NCBI RefSeq assembly: GCF_019039035.1
Contig: NZ_JAHNZT010000003.1
Span: 392,666-456,665 of the forward strand
Source of the DNA: Citreicoccus inhibens
GTDB lineage: Bacteria > Myxococcota > Myxococcia > Myxococcales > Myxococcaceae
Length of the DNA: 64,000 nucleotides
Direction of reading: 5' to 3'
Position 1 is the first letter of the stretch. Each line of letters begins with the position of its first letter. Position numbers and translations under genes: made by a program. The notes beneath the pieces were generated by a model. That model was not told where the DNA came from and made no database searches. It was given only the letters and a program-made list of their open reading frames with translations. This document shows positions 43,736 to 52,063 of the stretch, piece after piece.

Positions 43736-44708
43736 GCCGCACCCGCATCAGCGACTGTCCGCCTCCGAGCGCGAGCCCGTGATGCACGCACTCACCCGGG
43801 GCCGCCAACCGCAGCACCGCGGCCACCAGGCGAATCAGCCCCGCCGACGGGTGGAACCCCAGATGCGGCGTGTCCACCCACCGAGACCCGACAGGCACCG
43901 CGTCACCCAGCGCCGCGTCTTCCGCGTCGCGAACCTCGCCGCTCGGGGCGGACAGCGAGACGGAGGCACCCGCGGATGCGCGCGCCACGCCCGCGCGAAG
44001 CCATGGTGCCATGACCTCGGGGCGCGCGAAGTGCAGCGGCGCGGTGGGGTGCGCGATCAGCAAACACTCCTCGATGCGCAGGGGCCCCGACTCCGCGCCC
44101 AGCAGCAGGGCGGCGGCCCCCTCACCGGGCTCCAGTCGGACTCGCGGCGACGCGCCAGGAGACTCGGCATGCACACCGAAGGCACGGTAGGCATTGTCCA
44201 GCGCGGGGATGCGCTCATCCGCGGCGACCACGAGCGCATGTCGCGCACGCTTCGTCGCGAGCAAGTCGAGCGCCACCTTCACGGCCGTCTCACCAGATAC
44301 CTCTCGCGCGGACACCGTGAGGGACGGACCGCGCAGGCCCAGCGCGATGGACAACTGACCCGCGGGCGAATGGTGCACGGACTGATGAAACGCGGTGGGG
44401 CTGCCAAACTCGGCGCCGCGAGTGGCCATGCCCTCCAGGAACTCCACCGTCGCCGTCAGCCCGCCGTAGCCTGTGCCGAAGACGAGCGCGAGCGAGTCCC
44501 GGTCCACGCCTTGCGGCAGCGCCTGCCGAGCCACCGCGAGCGCCATCCGCTCCAGCCGAGGCAGCCGCCGGGTCTTCGCATCGCCGGTGTCCGGAATGGA
44601 CTCCACGCGAGCGGGAGCACCAGGCGGCGACGACAGCACGCGCAAGAACGAAGCGCCGTCCGTCGCGCCTGGGGCCACGACCCCCACGCCCAGAATCGCT
44701 GCGCTCAT
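43722..44708 (-). CDS. Ketosynthase-like chain-length factor 1 (no active-site Cys)
   Basis: 328 aa, shorter than a normal ketosynthase. It keeps the thiolase-like fold markers (LALVFGTGYGGLTATVEFL, HHSPAGQLSIALGLRGPSLTVS, LEPGEGAAALLLG). The nucleophile position reads SAREVSGET where active enzymes have TACAS, so the Cys is replaced by Glu. The 'H-G-T' and 'K' catalytic segments are also gone. This is the PF13723/ApeC pattern: a catalytically dead partner that pairs with a ketosynthase and sets chain length. Its ATGA overlap with KS1 supports a heterodimer. Confidence 0.83.
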   Translation of the reverse strand: MSAAILGVGVVAPGATDGASFLRVLSSPPGAPARVESIPDTGDAKTRRLPRLERMALAVARQALPQGVDRDSLALVFGTGYGGLTATVEFLEGMATRGAEFGSPTAFHQSVHHSPAGQLSIALGLRGPSLTVSAREVSGETAVKVALDLLATKRARHALVVAADERIPALDNAYRAFGVHAESPGASPRVRLEPGEGAAALLLGAESGPLRIEECLLIAHPTAPLHFARPEVMAPWLRAGVARASAGASVSLSAPSGEVRDAEDAALGDAVPVGSRWVDTPHLGFHPSAGLIRLVAAVLRLAAPGECVHHGLALGGGQSLMRVRRVAG

Positions 44709-45871
44709 GACTCGGACCTCGTGAGCACCAGCGCCGCGTTGTTGCCTCCGAAGCCGAACGAGTTGGAGAGCGCCACGCGCAGCGGCGCCTGGACGCCTCC
44801 GCGCGGCACGTGGCGCACGCGCAGCTCTGGATCCGGCTCCACCAGCCCCACCGACTCCGGCGCGTGCCCTGACTCCATCGCCAGCAGGCAGAACACCGCC
44901 TCGATGGCGCCAGCCGCGCCGAGCGTGTGCCCCGTGCTGCCCTTGGTCGAACTCGTCAGCGGGCCCTCGCCTGCGAACACCGCGTTGATCGCGAGCGCCT
45001 CGGCCTTGTCATTCGCGGGCGTGGCCGTCCCGTGCGCGTTGACGTAGTCCACCTGCTCCGCCGACAGGCCCGCATCCGCGAGCGCGGCCTGCATGGCGGC
45101 GATGGCTCCCCGGCCTTCGGGATGCGGCGCGGTGATGTGCCACGCATCCGCGGAACACCCCCACCCCGCCACGTAGCCCAGGATGGGCGCCCCTCGCGCC
45201 CGCGCGCGAGACTCGTGCTCCAGGAAGAGGAAGGCAGCGCCCTCGCCCAGCGAGAGCCCTTGGCGATTGCGCCCGAAGGGCCGGCAGGCGTCACTGGCCA
45301 ATAGCTTGAGCGAGTGGAAGCCCGCGTACGTCAGCCGACACAGCGAGTCCACGCCCCCCACCAGCGCCCAGGGCGCGCCCTGCTCCACCCGCGCCGCGCC
45401 GTACCCCACCGCGTTCGCGCTCGAGGAGCAGGCGGTGGAGAAGGTATGCCGCTCCGCGCTCAAATCGAGCTTCGCCGCGAGCATGTCCGCCACCGTCCCC
45501 GCCGAGTGGTGCCGCAGCAGCTCGCGCTCCTCCGCGCCCTCCTGCCCACGATGCGTGAGGTAGTGGCACTCGGACTCCAGGATGCCGCCGGTGGTGGTCC
45601 CCAGGGCCATGACCCCCGAGCCCGAGAAATCGGCCCCCGCGAGCGCCTGCCGCGCGGCGAGCATCGCGAGGTCGAGGCAGCGCGGCCCTCGCTCCCGCTC
45701 CAGCGAGGCGCCCTCCACCTCACCGACTGGCAACGCCGGCAGGCCCGCGAGACTGAACAGCCCGAGGGGCCGCAGACCCGAGCGACCCGCGCGCAGCGCC
45801 TCCTGGTGGACCCGGGCTCCCGAGCCCAGCGCCGAGACGATGCCCACCCCGGTGATGGCCACCCCGCGCAT
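44705..45871 (-). CDS. Beta-ketoacyl-ACP synthase KS1 (FabF/ApeO type)
   Basis: 388 aa from the ATG at 45871 (MRGVAITGVGIVSALG); the longer upstream frame is a shadow of the ACP gene. The triad is complete: Cys in FSTACSSSANAVG, His in VNAHGTATPAND, His in STKGSTGHTLGAAGA. It performs decarboxylative Claisen condensation of malonyl-ACP with the growing polyene, most likely as a heterodimer with the overlapping CLF1. Four bases separate it from ACP1. Confidence 0.92.
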   Translation of the reverse strand: MRGVAITGVGIVSALGSGARVHQEALRAGRSGLRPLGLFSLAGLPALPVGEVEGASLERERGPRCLDLAMLAARQALAGADFSGSGVMALGTTTGGILESECHYLTHRGQEGAEERELLRHHSAGTVADMLAAKLDLSAERHTFSTACSSSANAVGYGAARVEQGAPWALVGGVDSLCRLTYAGFHSLKLLASDACRPFGRNRQGLSLGEGAAFLFLEHESRARARGAPILGYVAGWGCSADAWHITAPHPEGRGAIAAMQAALADAGLSAEQVDYVNAHGTATPANDKAEALAINAVFAGEGPLTSSTKGSTGHTLGAAGAIEAVFCLLAMESGHAPESVGLVEPDPELRVRHVPRGGVQAPLRVALSNSFGFGGNNAALVLTRSES

Positions 45872-45875
45872 GGCG

Positions 45876-46148
45876 TCAGCGTCTCGCGGACGCCACGAAC
45901 GCGGCGAGCGTCGCGACCGACTCGAAGTGCTGCCGCGCCGAGCCGTCGTTCTCGAAGCGGACCTTGAACGTGTACTCAATGGCGGACAGCAGCTCGAGCG
46001 CGCTGAGCGAGTCGAGCCCCAACGTGCTCTCGGGCGAGAAGAGGTGCTCCTCGTCGCCGATCTGCTCGGGCTTCACGCCCTCGATGCGGAGCGTGGTGAC
46101 GATGAGTTCCTTGAGCTGCTGTCGGAGTTGGGGCTGGGAGTCCTGCAT
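45876..46148 (-). CDS. Acyl carrier protein ACP1
   Basis: 90 aa, acidic, four-helix ACP with the phosphopantetheine serine in LGLDSLSALELLSAIE. It is about 10 residues longer than typical ACPs, with an insertion after helix III (FENDGSARQHFESV). It carries the aryl starter or the extending chain for the adjacent KS1/CLF1. It needs a phosphopantetheinyl transferase encoded elsewhere. Confidence 0.9.
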   Translation of the reverse strand: MQDSQPQLRQQLKELIVTTLRIEGVKPEQIGDEEHLFSPESTLGLDSLSALELLSAIEYTFKVRFENDGSARQHFESVATLAAFVASARR

Positions 46149-46190
46149 CGGCTCTTTCTCTGGAAGGGGCGCGGCGACGGACGCGCGCGA

Positions 46191-46931
46191 CTAGCTCAGT
46201 CCACCGTCGATGGAGAAGCACTGCCCGGTGATGTAGCTGGCGTCGTCCGCGCACAGCATGCGGACCATGCCCGCCACCTCCTCGGGAGTCCCCATCCGCT
46301 GCAACGGCGTGCGGCGCACCAGCTTCTCCACCTGCTCCGGGGAGAGGTGGGCCGTCATCTCGGTCTTCACGAGGCCCGGCGACACGGCATTGACGGTGAT
46401 GCCCATGCGCGCCACTTCGCGCGCCAACGTCCGAGTCAGGCCCAGCACCCCGGCCTTGGCCGCGGCGTAGGCGGCCTGCCCCTCGTTGCCGAGCAGCGCG
46501 GCGGGGGACGCGAAGTTCACGATGCGCCCGAAGCGCCGCCGCGCCATGGGCTTCACGGCCTGCTGGCACATGAGGAAGGTCGACCGCAGGTTCGCGGACA
46601 GCACGGCGTCAAAGTCCGCCACGCTCAGGAACGCCAGCGGCGCGTCCCGCGACATGCCCGCCGCGTTGACCAGACAATCCGGCTCGCGCTCACCGTCCGC
46701 CAGCCGCGTGAAGAGGGCGGACACCTCGGCGGGCACGGACACATCCACCTTCTCGAACGAGACAGGCAGCGAGGCCTCGGCGAACCGCTGCGCGCACGCG
46801 TCGCGGCCCGCCTCGTCGCCTTTGTAGACACACGTGACGCGCCATCCCTCGCGCGCGAGCCGCAGCGCCACGGCGCGGCCAATCCCCTTGGTGCCACCAG
46901 TGACGAGCGCGTTACGAGAAGGGACCGGCAT
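46191..46931 (-). CDS. 3-ketoacyl-ACP reductase KR1 (FabG-type SDR)
   Basis: 246 aa classical SDR. NADPH motif TGGTKGIGRA, NAAG, and the catalytic Ser-Tyr-Lys in VNFASPAALLGNEGQAAYAAAKAG; it ends with the FabG signature ITGQCFSIDGG. It reduces the beta-keto group after each condensation, with a dehydratase then making the conjugated double bond. It lies 42 bases upstream of ACP1. Confidence 0.92.
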   Translation of the reverse strand: MPVPSRNALVTGGTKGIGRAVALRLAREGWRVTCVYKGDEAGRDACAQRFAEASLPVSFEKVDVSVPAEVSALFTRLADGEREPDCLVNAAGMSRDAPLAFLSVADFDAVLSANLRSTFLMCQQAVKPMARRRFGRIVNFASPAALLGNEGQAAYAAAKAGVLGLTRTLAREVARMGITVNAVSPGLVKTEMTAHLSPEQVEKLVRRTPLQRMGTPEEVAGMVRMLCADDASYITGQCFSIDGGLS

Positions 46932-46991
46932 GAGTCTGCTGGGCGAGGCGAGGGTTGAGACGGAATCCTTACCACCCCGCTTCGAGGTTTG

Positions 46992-47807
46992 TCATGGCCC
47001 CCTGCTGGGCGACGGGGCGACCTGGAGTCGGGCCCAGGCACCCTCGGGGGAGGAGCCGACCACCGCCTGGGCCCCTCCCTGCTCGCGAGCCCGCGCCACG
47101 GCCCGAGCCACCTCCAACAAGGTGTCCGTCCCGGTCGACGCCGCTTCGCCAAAACCCAGGCCCCACGCCTCCACCCGAGGCCAGGGCGAACTTGCGTCCA
47201 CGGCCTCCAGGAGGAACAGCGCCACCGCTTCGTGCCCCGTGCCCGGCCCGGCCCACCGCTCGCCCACGCGAGCCAGCTCGACACCACCGCACAGACACGC
47301 GCGAGCACTCCCCGAAGCAATGCGCGCGGCGGCCCGAGCCACCGCCGACAAGCCGCTCACGGCGCCCGCGGTCACGGTCGTCAGCGCACCGCGAAGTCCC
47401 AGCGCCAATGCGACCTCCGCGGGGGCCGCGGTGGGCAGGGTGTAGACGAACGTCGATGGCGAGCCAAACGCGACGCCGCGCTGACGGAGTCCCTCGACGA
47501 ACTCCAGGTCCGCCGAGGCGCTCCCCGCCACAGTGCCCAGCGACAGCTCCACCTCGTCCCGGGGGATGAGCCGCAAGGCCGGAGGAGCCGCGCGCTCACG
47601 CTCGCTCAGGAGCTGATGCGCCAACCGAACGAGGGACACCGCATGGGCATGCGGACGCCGAGCACGCGGATGCACCTGCGCCAACACCGGCCCATCCGGC
47701 CACGCGGCCAGGGGCGCATCCGGCGCACCGGCCTCGGGCGTCGTGTCGATGAACACGCCCGCCGGAGTCCACACCGCGAAGGCGCTGACCGCCACGGGGA
47801 CGCTCAC
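46992..47807 (-). CDS. Ketosynthase-like chain-length factor 2 (no active-site Cys)
   Basis: 271 aa from a GTG at 47807 that overlaps the stop of the 72-aa ORF (GTGA). It shows the same degenerate ketosynthase layout as CLF1: VELSLGTVAGSASADLEFVEGL, SPSTFVYTLPTAAPAEVALALGLRG, then TTVTAGAVSGLSAV, with Ala at the nucleophile site. Later segments (LCGGVELARV, GHEAVALFLLE) end early; the C-terminal half of a ketosynthase is missing. It is probably the partner of KS2, repeating the KS1/CLF1 arrangement. Non-catalytic chain-length control is inferred. Confidence 0.75.
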   Translation of the reverse strand: MSVPVAVSAFAVWTPAGVFIDTTPEAGAPDAPLAAWPDGPVLAQVHPRARRPHAHAVSLVRLAHQLLSERERAAPPALRLIPRDEVELSLGTVAGSASADLEFVEGLRQRGVAFGSPSTFVYTLPTAAPAEVALALGLRGALTTVTAGAVSGLSAVARAAARIASGSARACLCGGVELARVGERWAGPGTGHEAVALFLLEAVDASSPWPRVEAWGLGFGEAASTGTDTLLEVARAVARAREQGGAQAVVGSSPEGAWARLQVAPSPSRGP

Positions 47808-48022
47808 AGCGACACCTCCGCACGGTGCTCCAGGCCCAGCCGTGCCCACGCCACGAAGCCTTCCCCCGCTCCAAGAACACTCACAGCGCCATTCCCCCAA
47901 GCCGCTCGACGCCTGCGTGCCGCCCATGCCGGGAGGCCCTCGACCCAAGCACCCGCGGCCCATTTCCCCGATGGCGTTCGCCAGCCCACGGAGCAGCCAC
48001 GGCCATCCACCGCCAGACTCAT
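47804..48022 (-). CDS. 72-aa protein of unknown function, coupled between KS2 and CLF2
   Basis: ATG at 48022 overlaps the KS2 stop (ATGA), and its own TGA overlaps the CLF2 GTG (GTGA). A frame kept open and coupled at both ends is very likely translated. The product (MSLAVDGRGCSVGWRTPSG, then KWAAGAWVEGLPAWAARRRR, then GNGAVSVLGAGEGFVAWARL) is rich in Trp, Ala and Gly, with one Cys and no recognisable motif or signal. It may be a small subunit that bridges or modulates the KS2/CLF2 pair, or the remnant of a larger ketosynthase-like gene. I do not know a family for it. Confidence 0.65.
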   Translation of the reverse strand: MSLAVDGRGCSVGWRTPSGKWAAGAWVEGLPAWAARRRRAAWGNGAVSVLGAGEGFVAWARLGLEHRAEVSL

Positions 48023-49197
48023 GGCGCCACCGCGTCTCTGCGCAGCACCACCGCCGCGTTGATGCCTCCGAAGCCCGCGTTCGCGATGAGCGCCACCGAG
48101 CCGCCGCCCGCCCTCGCGCGGCCCTCGACCGCGGGCACGCGCGCCGCGGGGTCCACACGCGACAGATTCGCGATGGGTGGCAGCACGCCCCGCTGAAGCG
48201 TCAGCGCGCCCACCGCGACATCCAGAACGCCCGCCGCGCCAAGCGTGTGCCCGATGGAGCCCTTGATGCCGCAGACCGGCACCTCACGCCCGCCGAAGAG
48301 CACCGCGTGCGCCGCCGCCTCCATCCGATCGTTGTGCAGCGTCGCGGTGCCATGCGCGTGGTAGCGCCCCACGGACTCCACGCCCAACCCCGCCCGCGCG
48401 AGCGCACGCCGACACGCGACCACGAGCCCCGCTCCCGAAGGGTCCGGCGCTGTCTGGTCGAACCCGTCCGTGCTGCCACCAACGCCTTCGAGCACGGCGA
48501 TGACCTCTCGCCCCGCCGCCCGCGCGCGCGCCACGGACTCCACCACCAGGACGCCCGCGCCCTCGCCCAGCGACAACCCCGAGCGCGCCGCATCGAACGG
48601 CGCCGCGGGACTGGCGGACAGCGCCTTCAGCGCGTGGAAGCCGCGATACACGAAGGCGTGGAGCGCCTCGGTGCCTCCCACGATGACCTCGTCACAGGTC
48701 CCCTCGTCGATGAGCGCCAGCGCTTCTCCCAGGGCCGCCGCGCTGGAGGCACACGCGGCGCTCACCGTCAGCACGGGGCCGCGCGCGCCAGTCACTCCCG
48801 CGAGCGTCCGCGCCGGCATGCCCAGAACATCCTCGGGCAACGGCGCGCCTTGCTCCCACGCCTGGGTCGCTCGCTCCAGCGCGCCCTTGGTCGTCCCCAC
48901 CACCACGCCTCGCCGAGCGCTCGGCGTCAGGTCACGGTCCGCGAGCGCCTCGGCGGCGGCGGCCAGCGCGAGACGCGAGGCGCGATCCTCGGGCGCCACG
49001 GGCCCCAGGCTTCGCGCCACCGCGAGCAACTCCGCGTCGGGAGGAGCTTCGGCCGCGAGCGAGCTGCACAGCCCCTCGGCGGAGAAGCGGGTCAACGGCC
49101 GGATGGCACTGCGGCCTTCAAGCACCGCGGCCAGAAGCCGCGCGCGACCCAGGCCATGTCCAGTGACGGCGCCAATCGAGGTGATTGCAGCGGGCAT
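48019..49197 (-). CDS. Beta-ketoacyl-ACP synthase KS2
   Basis: 392 aa. Active site complete: Cys in TVSAACASSAAALGE, His in HAHGTATLHND, His in GIKGSIGHTLGAAG. The N-terminus (ITSIGAVTGHGLG) and the 'LADRDLTP' region place it in the ApeR/ApeO-like group of aryl-polyene ketosynthases. It may start, rather than extend, chains, since these clusters usually hold separate initiating and extending ketosynthases; that is inference. It lies 30 bases after plsC and is coupled to the 72-aa ORF. Confidence 0.9.
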   Translation of the reverse strand: MPAAITSIGAVTGHGLGRARLLAAVLEGRSAIRPLTRFSAEGLCSSLAAEAPPDAELLAVARSLGPVAPEDRASRLALAAAAEALADRDLTPSARRGVVVGTTKGALERATQAWEQGAPLPEDVLGMPARTLAGVTGARGPVLTVSAACASSAAALGEALALIDEGTCDEVIVGGTEALHAFVYRGFHALKALSASPAAPFDAARSGLSLGEGAGVLVVESVARARAAGREVIAVLEGVGGSTDGFDQTAPDPSGAGLVVACRRALARAGLGVESVGRYHAHGTATLHNDRMEAAAHAVLFGGREVPVCGIKGSIGHTLGAAGVLDVAVGALTLQRGVLPPIANLSRVDPAARVPAVEGRARAGGGSVALIANAGFGGINAAVVLRRDAVAP

Positions 49198-49227
49198 GCG
49201 CGGGCGAGGTGTATCACCGCGCCGGCC

Positions 49228-50052
49228 TCAGATGCGCTCGTCGTTCGGCTGCAGGGCCTGGACGATGAGCGAACGCACCCGGCTCGCCACCGCCTTGGGC
49301 TCCCCCTCCACGGGGACCGGGGGAAGAATCTGCACCCGGATGTGGCCCTTGAAGCCAAAGAGGAAGCGCCCCTTCGCCACCACGCCGTCACTGCCAGCAA
49401 TGGCGACGGGCAGCACCGGCACGCCCGCGCGCGCCGCCAACACGAACGGCCCCTGCCCGAAGCGCAGCACCTGGCCGTCACAGGAGCGCGTCCCCTCGGG
49501 GAAGACGAGGATGCTCACCCCGCGCCGCAGCCAGGCCTGGCACCGCGAGAGCACCCGCTCCGCGCCCCCCGCCTCGCCCCGTCCGGACGGCACGTGGCCA
49601 GCCAGGCGGAGCTGGAGCCCCACCGGAGGCAGCCAGAACACGGACGCCTTGGCGATCGTCTTCACCGGCGACACCACCGCCAGCATCAGCGGGATGTCCG
49701 CCACGGATTGATGGTTGGGGCAGATGACGAACGGGCCCGCGCCCGCCGCGCGCAGGTGCTCGAGGCCCCGCACCTCGATGCCAATGCCGGGCATGACCCA
49801 CAGCACGCCCTTGCCCCAGAGCTGATTGAGCCGCTCCATCATCCGCCGCTGCGGATCCACCCACGGGTTGAAGGGCACGCTGAGCACCAGCCCCACCAGC
49901 GACAGCACCAGCCCCGAGAGCACCACCCACGACCAGAGCAGGAACGACAGCACCGCGCGCAGGAGCGGCTGCTCGGTGATGTGCGGGGCCGCGTCCGGGC
50001 CCGGGCGCGGCGGTGGGATGGAATCCTCGCGTGATATGTTGTCGGCCCTCAT
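49228..50052 (-). CDS. PlsC-type 1-acylglycerol-3-phosphate O-acyltransferase-like protein
   Basis: 274 aa from the ATG at 50052, supported by GGAGGAGG 6 bases upstream. One or two N-terminal transmembrane helices (AVLSFLLWSWVVLSGLVLSL), then the acyltransferase motifs: ICPNHQSVADIPL (NHxxxxD), VPSGRGEAGGAERV, VFPEGTRSCDG (FPEGTR) and GVPVLPVAI. It acylates a glycerol-phosphate or similar hydroxyl at the inner membrane, here probably the lipid to which the polyene is attached. It is the first gene of the nine-gene minus-strand operon; its start codon overlaps that of the divergent lolA-like gene. Confidence 0.87.
   Translation of the reverse strand: MRADNISREDSIPPPRPGPDAAPHITEQPLLRAVLSFLLWSWVVLSGLVLSLVGLVLSVPFNPWVDPQRRMMERLNQLWGKGVLWVMPGIGIEVRGLEHLRAAGAGPFVICPNHQSVADIPLMLAVVSPVKTIAKASVFWLPPVGLQLRLAGHVPSGRGEAGGAERVLSRCQAWLRRGVSILVFPEGTRSCDGQVLRFGQGPFVLAARAGVPVLPVAIAGSDGVVAKGRFLFGFKGHIRVQILPPVPVEGEPKAVASRVRSLIVQALQPNDERI
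50035..50040 (+). promoter_or_regulatory. -10 hexamer TATGTT of the LolA-like gene, inside plsC
   Basis: Seven bases on is 50047, four bases before the ATG at 50051. The hexamer lies within the first codons of the opposite-strand plsC gene, so the two divergent promoters and starts are interlocked. Confidence 0.45.
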
Positions 50053-50653
50053 GCCTGTCCTCCTCCCGCTCCTCGCCGCCTGGATGCTCCAGGCTGCGCC
50101 CGCCACAGCCGCGGAGCCCGCCCCGCGCGAACTGACCGCGCTGCGTGACTCGCTGGCACGAACGCAGAAGCTCTCCGCCCGCTTCAAGCAGACACGCCAC
50201 TGGGCGGCGCTGCAGGACGCGCTCGTAACCCAGGGCACCATCCAATACCAGAAGGGCGGACGGTTGGTGTGGCACACCGAGGCCCCCTCGGAGAGTGAGC
50301 TCATCCTCGAAGGCAGCACCGCCACCCTGCGCTACCCCGCCCTGGGGACCACCCAAGCCATCGACTTCTCGGCCGAGCCCGCCATGGGCCGCGTCTTCGA
50401 GAGCATCAAGGCCGTGGTGGAGGCGGACCTGGAGCGCCTGCGCCCCCTGTTCGAGCTGGCGCTCGAGCGCAAGGCCCCTCTGAGCCTCGCCCTCAAGCCG
50501 CGCGCCCCGGAGCTGGCCAGCGTCGTGGAGCGCATCCACCTGGAGTTCGACGCCGACTTCCGCCTCACCCGCGTCGTCCTCGAGGAGCCCGGCGGCGACC
50601 ACACGGAGATCGCCTTCTCCGGCCACGTCATCCAACCGGTGGCCAGGCCGTGA
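50051..50653 (+). CDS. LolA-like periplasmic lipoprotein carrier of the polyene cluster
   Basis: 200 aa. Signal peptide (MPVLLPLLAAWMLQAAPATA-A), then a LolA/LolB half-barrel: LRDSLARTQKLSARFKQTRH, GTIQYQKGGRLVWHTEAPSES, LILEGSTATLRYP. LolA-like proteins are regular members of aryl-polyene clusters and are thought to carry the lipid-linked pigment across the periplasm. The start is preferred over earlier in-frame ATGs because it opens the signal peptide and follows the TATGTT hexamer. Coupled to the DUF3261 lipoprotein by GTGA. Confidence 0.85.
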   Translation: MPVLLPLLAAWMLQAAPATAAEPAPRELTALRDSLARTQKLSARFKQTRHWAALQDALVTQGTIQYQKGGRLVWHTEAPSESELILEGSTATLRYPALGTTQAIDFSAEPAMGRVFESIKAVVEADLERLRPLFELALERKAPLSLALKPRAPELASVVERIHLEFDADFRLTRVVLEEPGGDHTEIAFSGHVIQPVARP

Positions 50654-51366
50654 CGCTGCGACTCGCCACCTGGGCCCTCGTGCTCACCACCTGGGTCGGC
50701 TGCGCGCATCCCGCCGCCGTCGTCGTCCCCCCTCCCGAGAAGCTCCCGCCGCTCGAGTCCGTGGACGCGGCGAGCGCGGCGCTCACCGCCCTGCACGGCC
50801 ATGAGCCCGCGACCTTCAAGATGGTCCATCAGGTGGTGGCGCGACACGACGGCAAGTCCTACGTGATGACGGGCTACCTGCTCGGTCGAGACGACGGCGC
50901 CTTCCGCGTGTCCGCCGCCGCGGACATGGGCCCGCGCCTCTTCGACGTGGCGTGGGTCGGCAACCAGTGGGAGGCGAAGGTGCACCTGCGCCAGCTCGCC
51001 GAGCGCCTCGACCCGCGCCACATGGGCCGGGCCGTGCAGCGCATCTACTTCACCACCGCGTCCGGTCCGCTGACGCTGGAGGACGGCCAGTGGGTGTCTC
51101 GCGCCAACCTCCAGGGCGACGATGACATCGACGCGGTGGAGGTCTCCCGCGATGGCCACACGCTGGCGCTCACCCACAAGCGCTTCTTCCTGCGCGGCGC
51201 CCCGGTGCTCGACATCGACTACACCCAGCTCGAAGCCGTGCAGGGCCACTGGCTGGCCCGACACGTGAAGCTGAAGGACCAGCGAGGCTTCGAGCTGGAG
51301 CTGAGCGTGTCCCAATACGAGCCCGGCTTCGCGGTGCCCGAGGAGCGGCTGCACGTTCAACCGTGA
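50650..51366 (+). CDS. DUF3261-type lipoprotein of the polyene cluster
   Basis: 238 aa from a GTG that overlaps the LolA-like stop. Lipobox W-V-G-C at residue 18 makes it a lipoprotein. The beta-rich body (FKMVHQVVARHDGKSYVMTGYLLGRDDGAFRV, LFDVAWVGNQWEAKVHL) has the LolB-like pattern of DUF3261, another family that recurs in aryl-polyene clusters. It is likely to receive the pigment lipid from the LolA-like protein at the outer membrane, a LolA-LolB relay dedicated to the pigment. Confidence 0.8.
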   Translation: MTLRLATWALVLTTWVGCAHPAAVVVPPPEKLPPLESVDAASAALTALHGHEPATFKMVHQVVARHDGKSYVMTGYLLGRDDGAFRVSAAADMGPRLFDVAWVGNQWEAKVHLRQLAERLDPRHMGRAVQRIYFTTASGPLTLEDGQWVSRANLQGDDDIDAVEVSRDGHTLALTHKRFFLRGAPVLDIDYTQLEAVQGHWLARHVKLKDQRGFELELSVSQYEPGFAVPEERLHVQP

Positions 51367-51399
51367 GCCGCTCCCACGAGTCACACCGAGCCTCGCCGC

Positions 51400-52011
51400 T
51401 CAGTTCTTCGCGGGCGGCGCGCACTTGCCGCAGAGCGCGTCGTTGAACTCCTTGCTGGCGAACAGCTCGGCGGCGGCCCGGTCCATCGACCAGCTGATGG
51501 TCTCCTGGTAGTTCTCCGGGCTGCCCGCGCGGCCGTAGTTGTTCGCGCTGCCGGTAATCTGGCCCGTCCAGCACGGCGCCGAGGCACCGGCCGGCACATA
51601 GGACACGTCCATCGTGGCGCGGCCCCGGTACACCGCGTTGCGGGACACCTGCTCCTCGATGTTGAACTGCGTGACGCGCAGCGCGAGGTTGCCCGAGCTG
51701 GCCGAGGACTTCGCCTGCCGCACGCGCTTGAACGCGCTCTCGAAGGCGCCGCGCACGTAGGCCGTCACGTCACCCTGGAGCTGGATGGGGTACTTCTGGT
51801 CGGGCTTCTCCTCCTGGAAGCGCTGGCCCACGGAGGACGTATCCGTGCGCGCATCCGCCACGGACACGACGAGCGACGGGGCACACTCGCGCAGGGCGGG
51901 AGGCACCTCGTCCGAGGGGCTGTAGTTGGCGGGGAAGGTGGTGGCGCCCTCGCGCGGACCCGCGCAGGCGGCAAGGGACAAGACGCTCAGGACAATCAAA
52001 CGGCGGGACAT
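51400..52011 (-). CDS. Lipoprotein of unknown function
   Basis: 203 aa. Signal ending L-A-A-C at residue 16, so lipidated. The body (LVVSVADARTDTSSVGQRF, VTAYVRGAFESAFKRV, LALRVTQFNIEEQVSRNAVYRGRATMDVSY) recalls YajG/curli-type outer-membrane lipoproteins in its strand order, but the match is weak. Three further Cys in the mature part (CAP, CWT, CGKC) could form disulphides. Last gene of the minus-strand operon that starts at 57301, so it may serve in pigment delivery or anchoring. Confidence 0.72.
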   Translation of the reverse strand: MSRRLIVLSVLSLAACAGPREGATTFPANYSPSDEVPPALRECAPSLVVSVADARTDTSSVGQRFQEEKPDQKYPIQLQGDVTAYVRGAFESAFKRVRQAKSSASSGNLALRVTQFNIEEQVSRNAVYRGRATMDVSYVPAGASAPCWTGQITGSANNYGRAGSPENYQETISWSMDRAAAELFASKEFNDALCGKCAPPAKN

Positions 52012-52063
52012 CAGGACCTCCGCAGTCGAGTCAGGACGCGACCCGGAAGCGCGAGTGTCCCGT

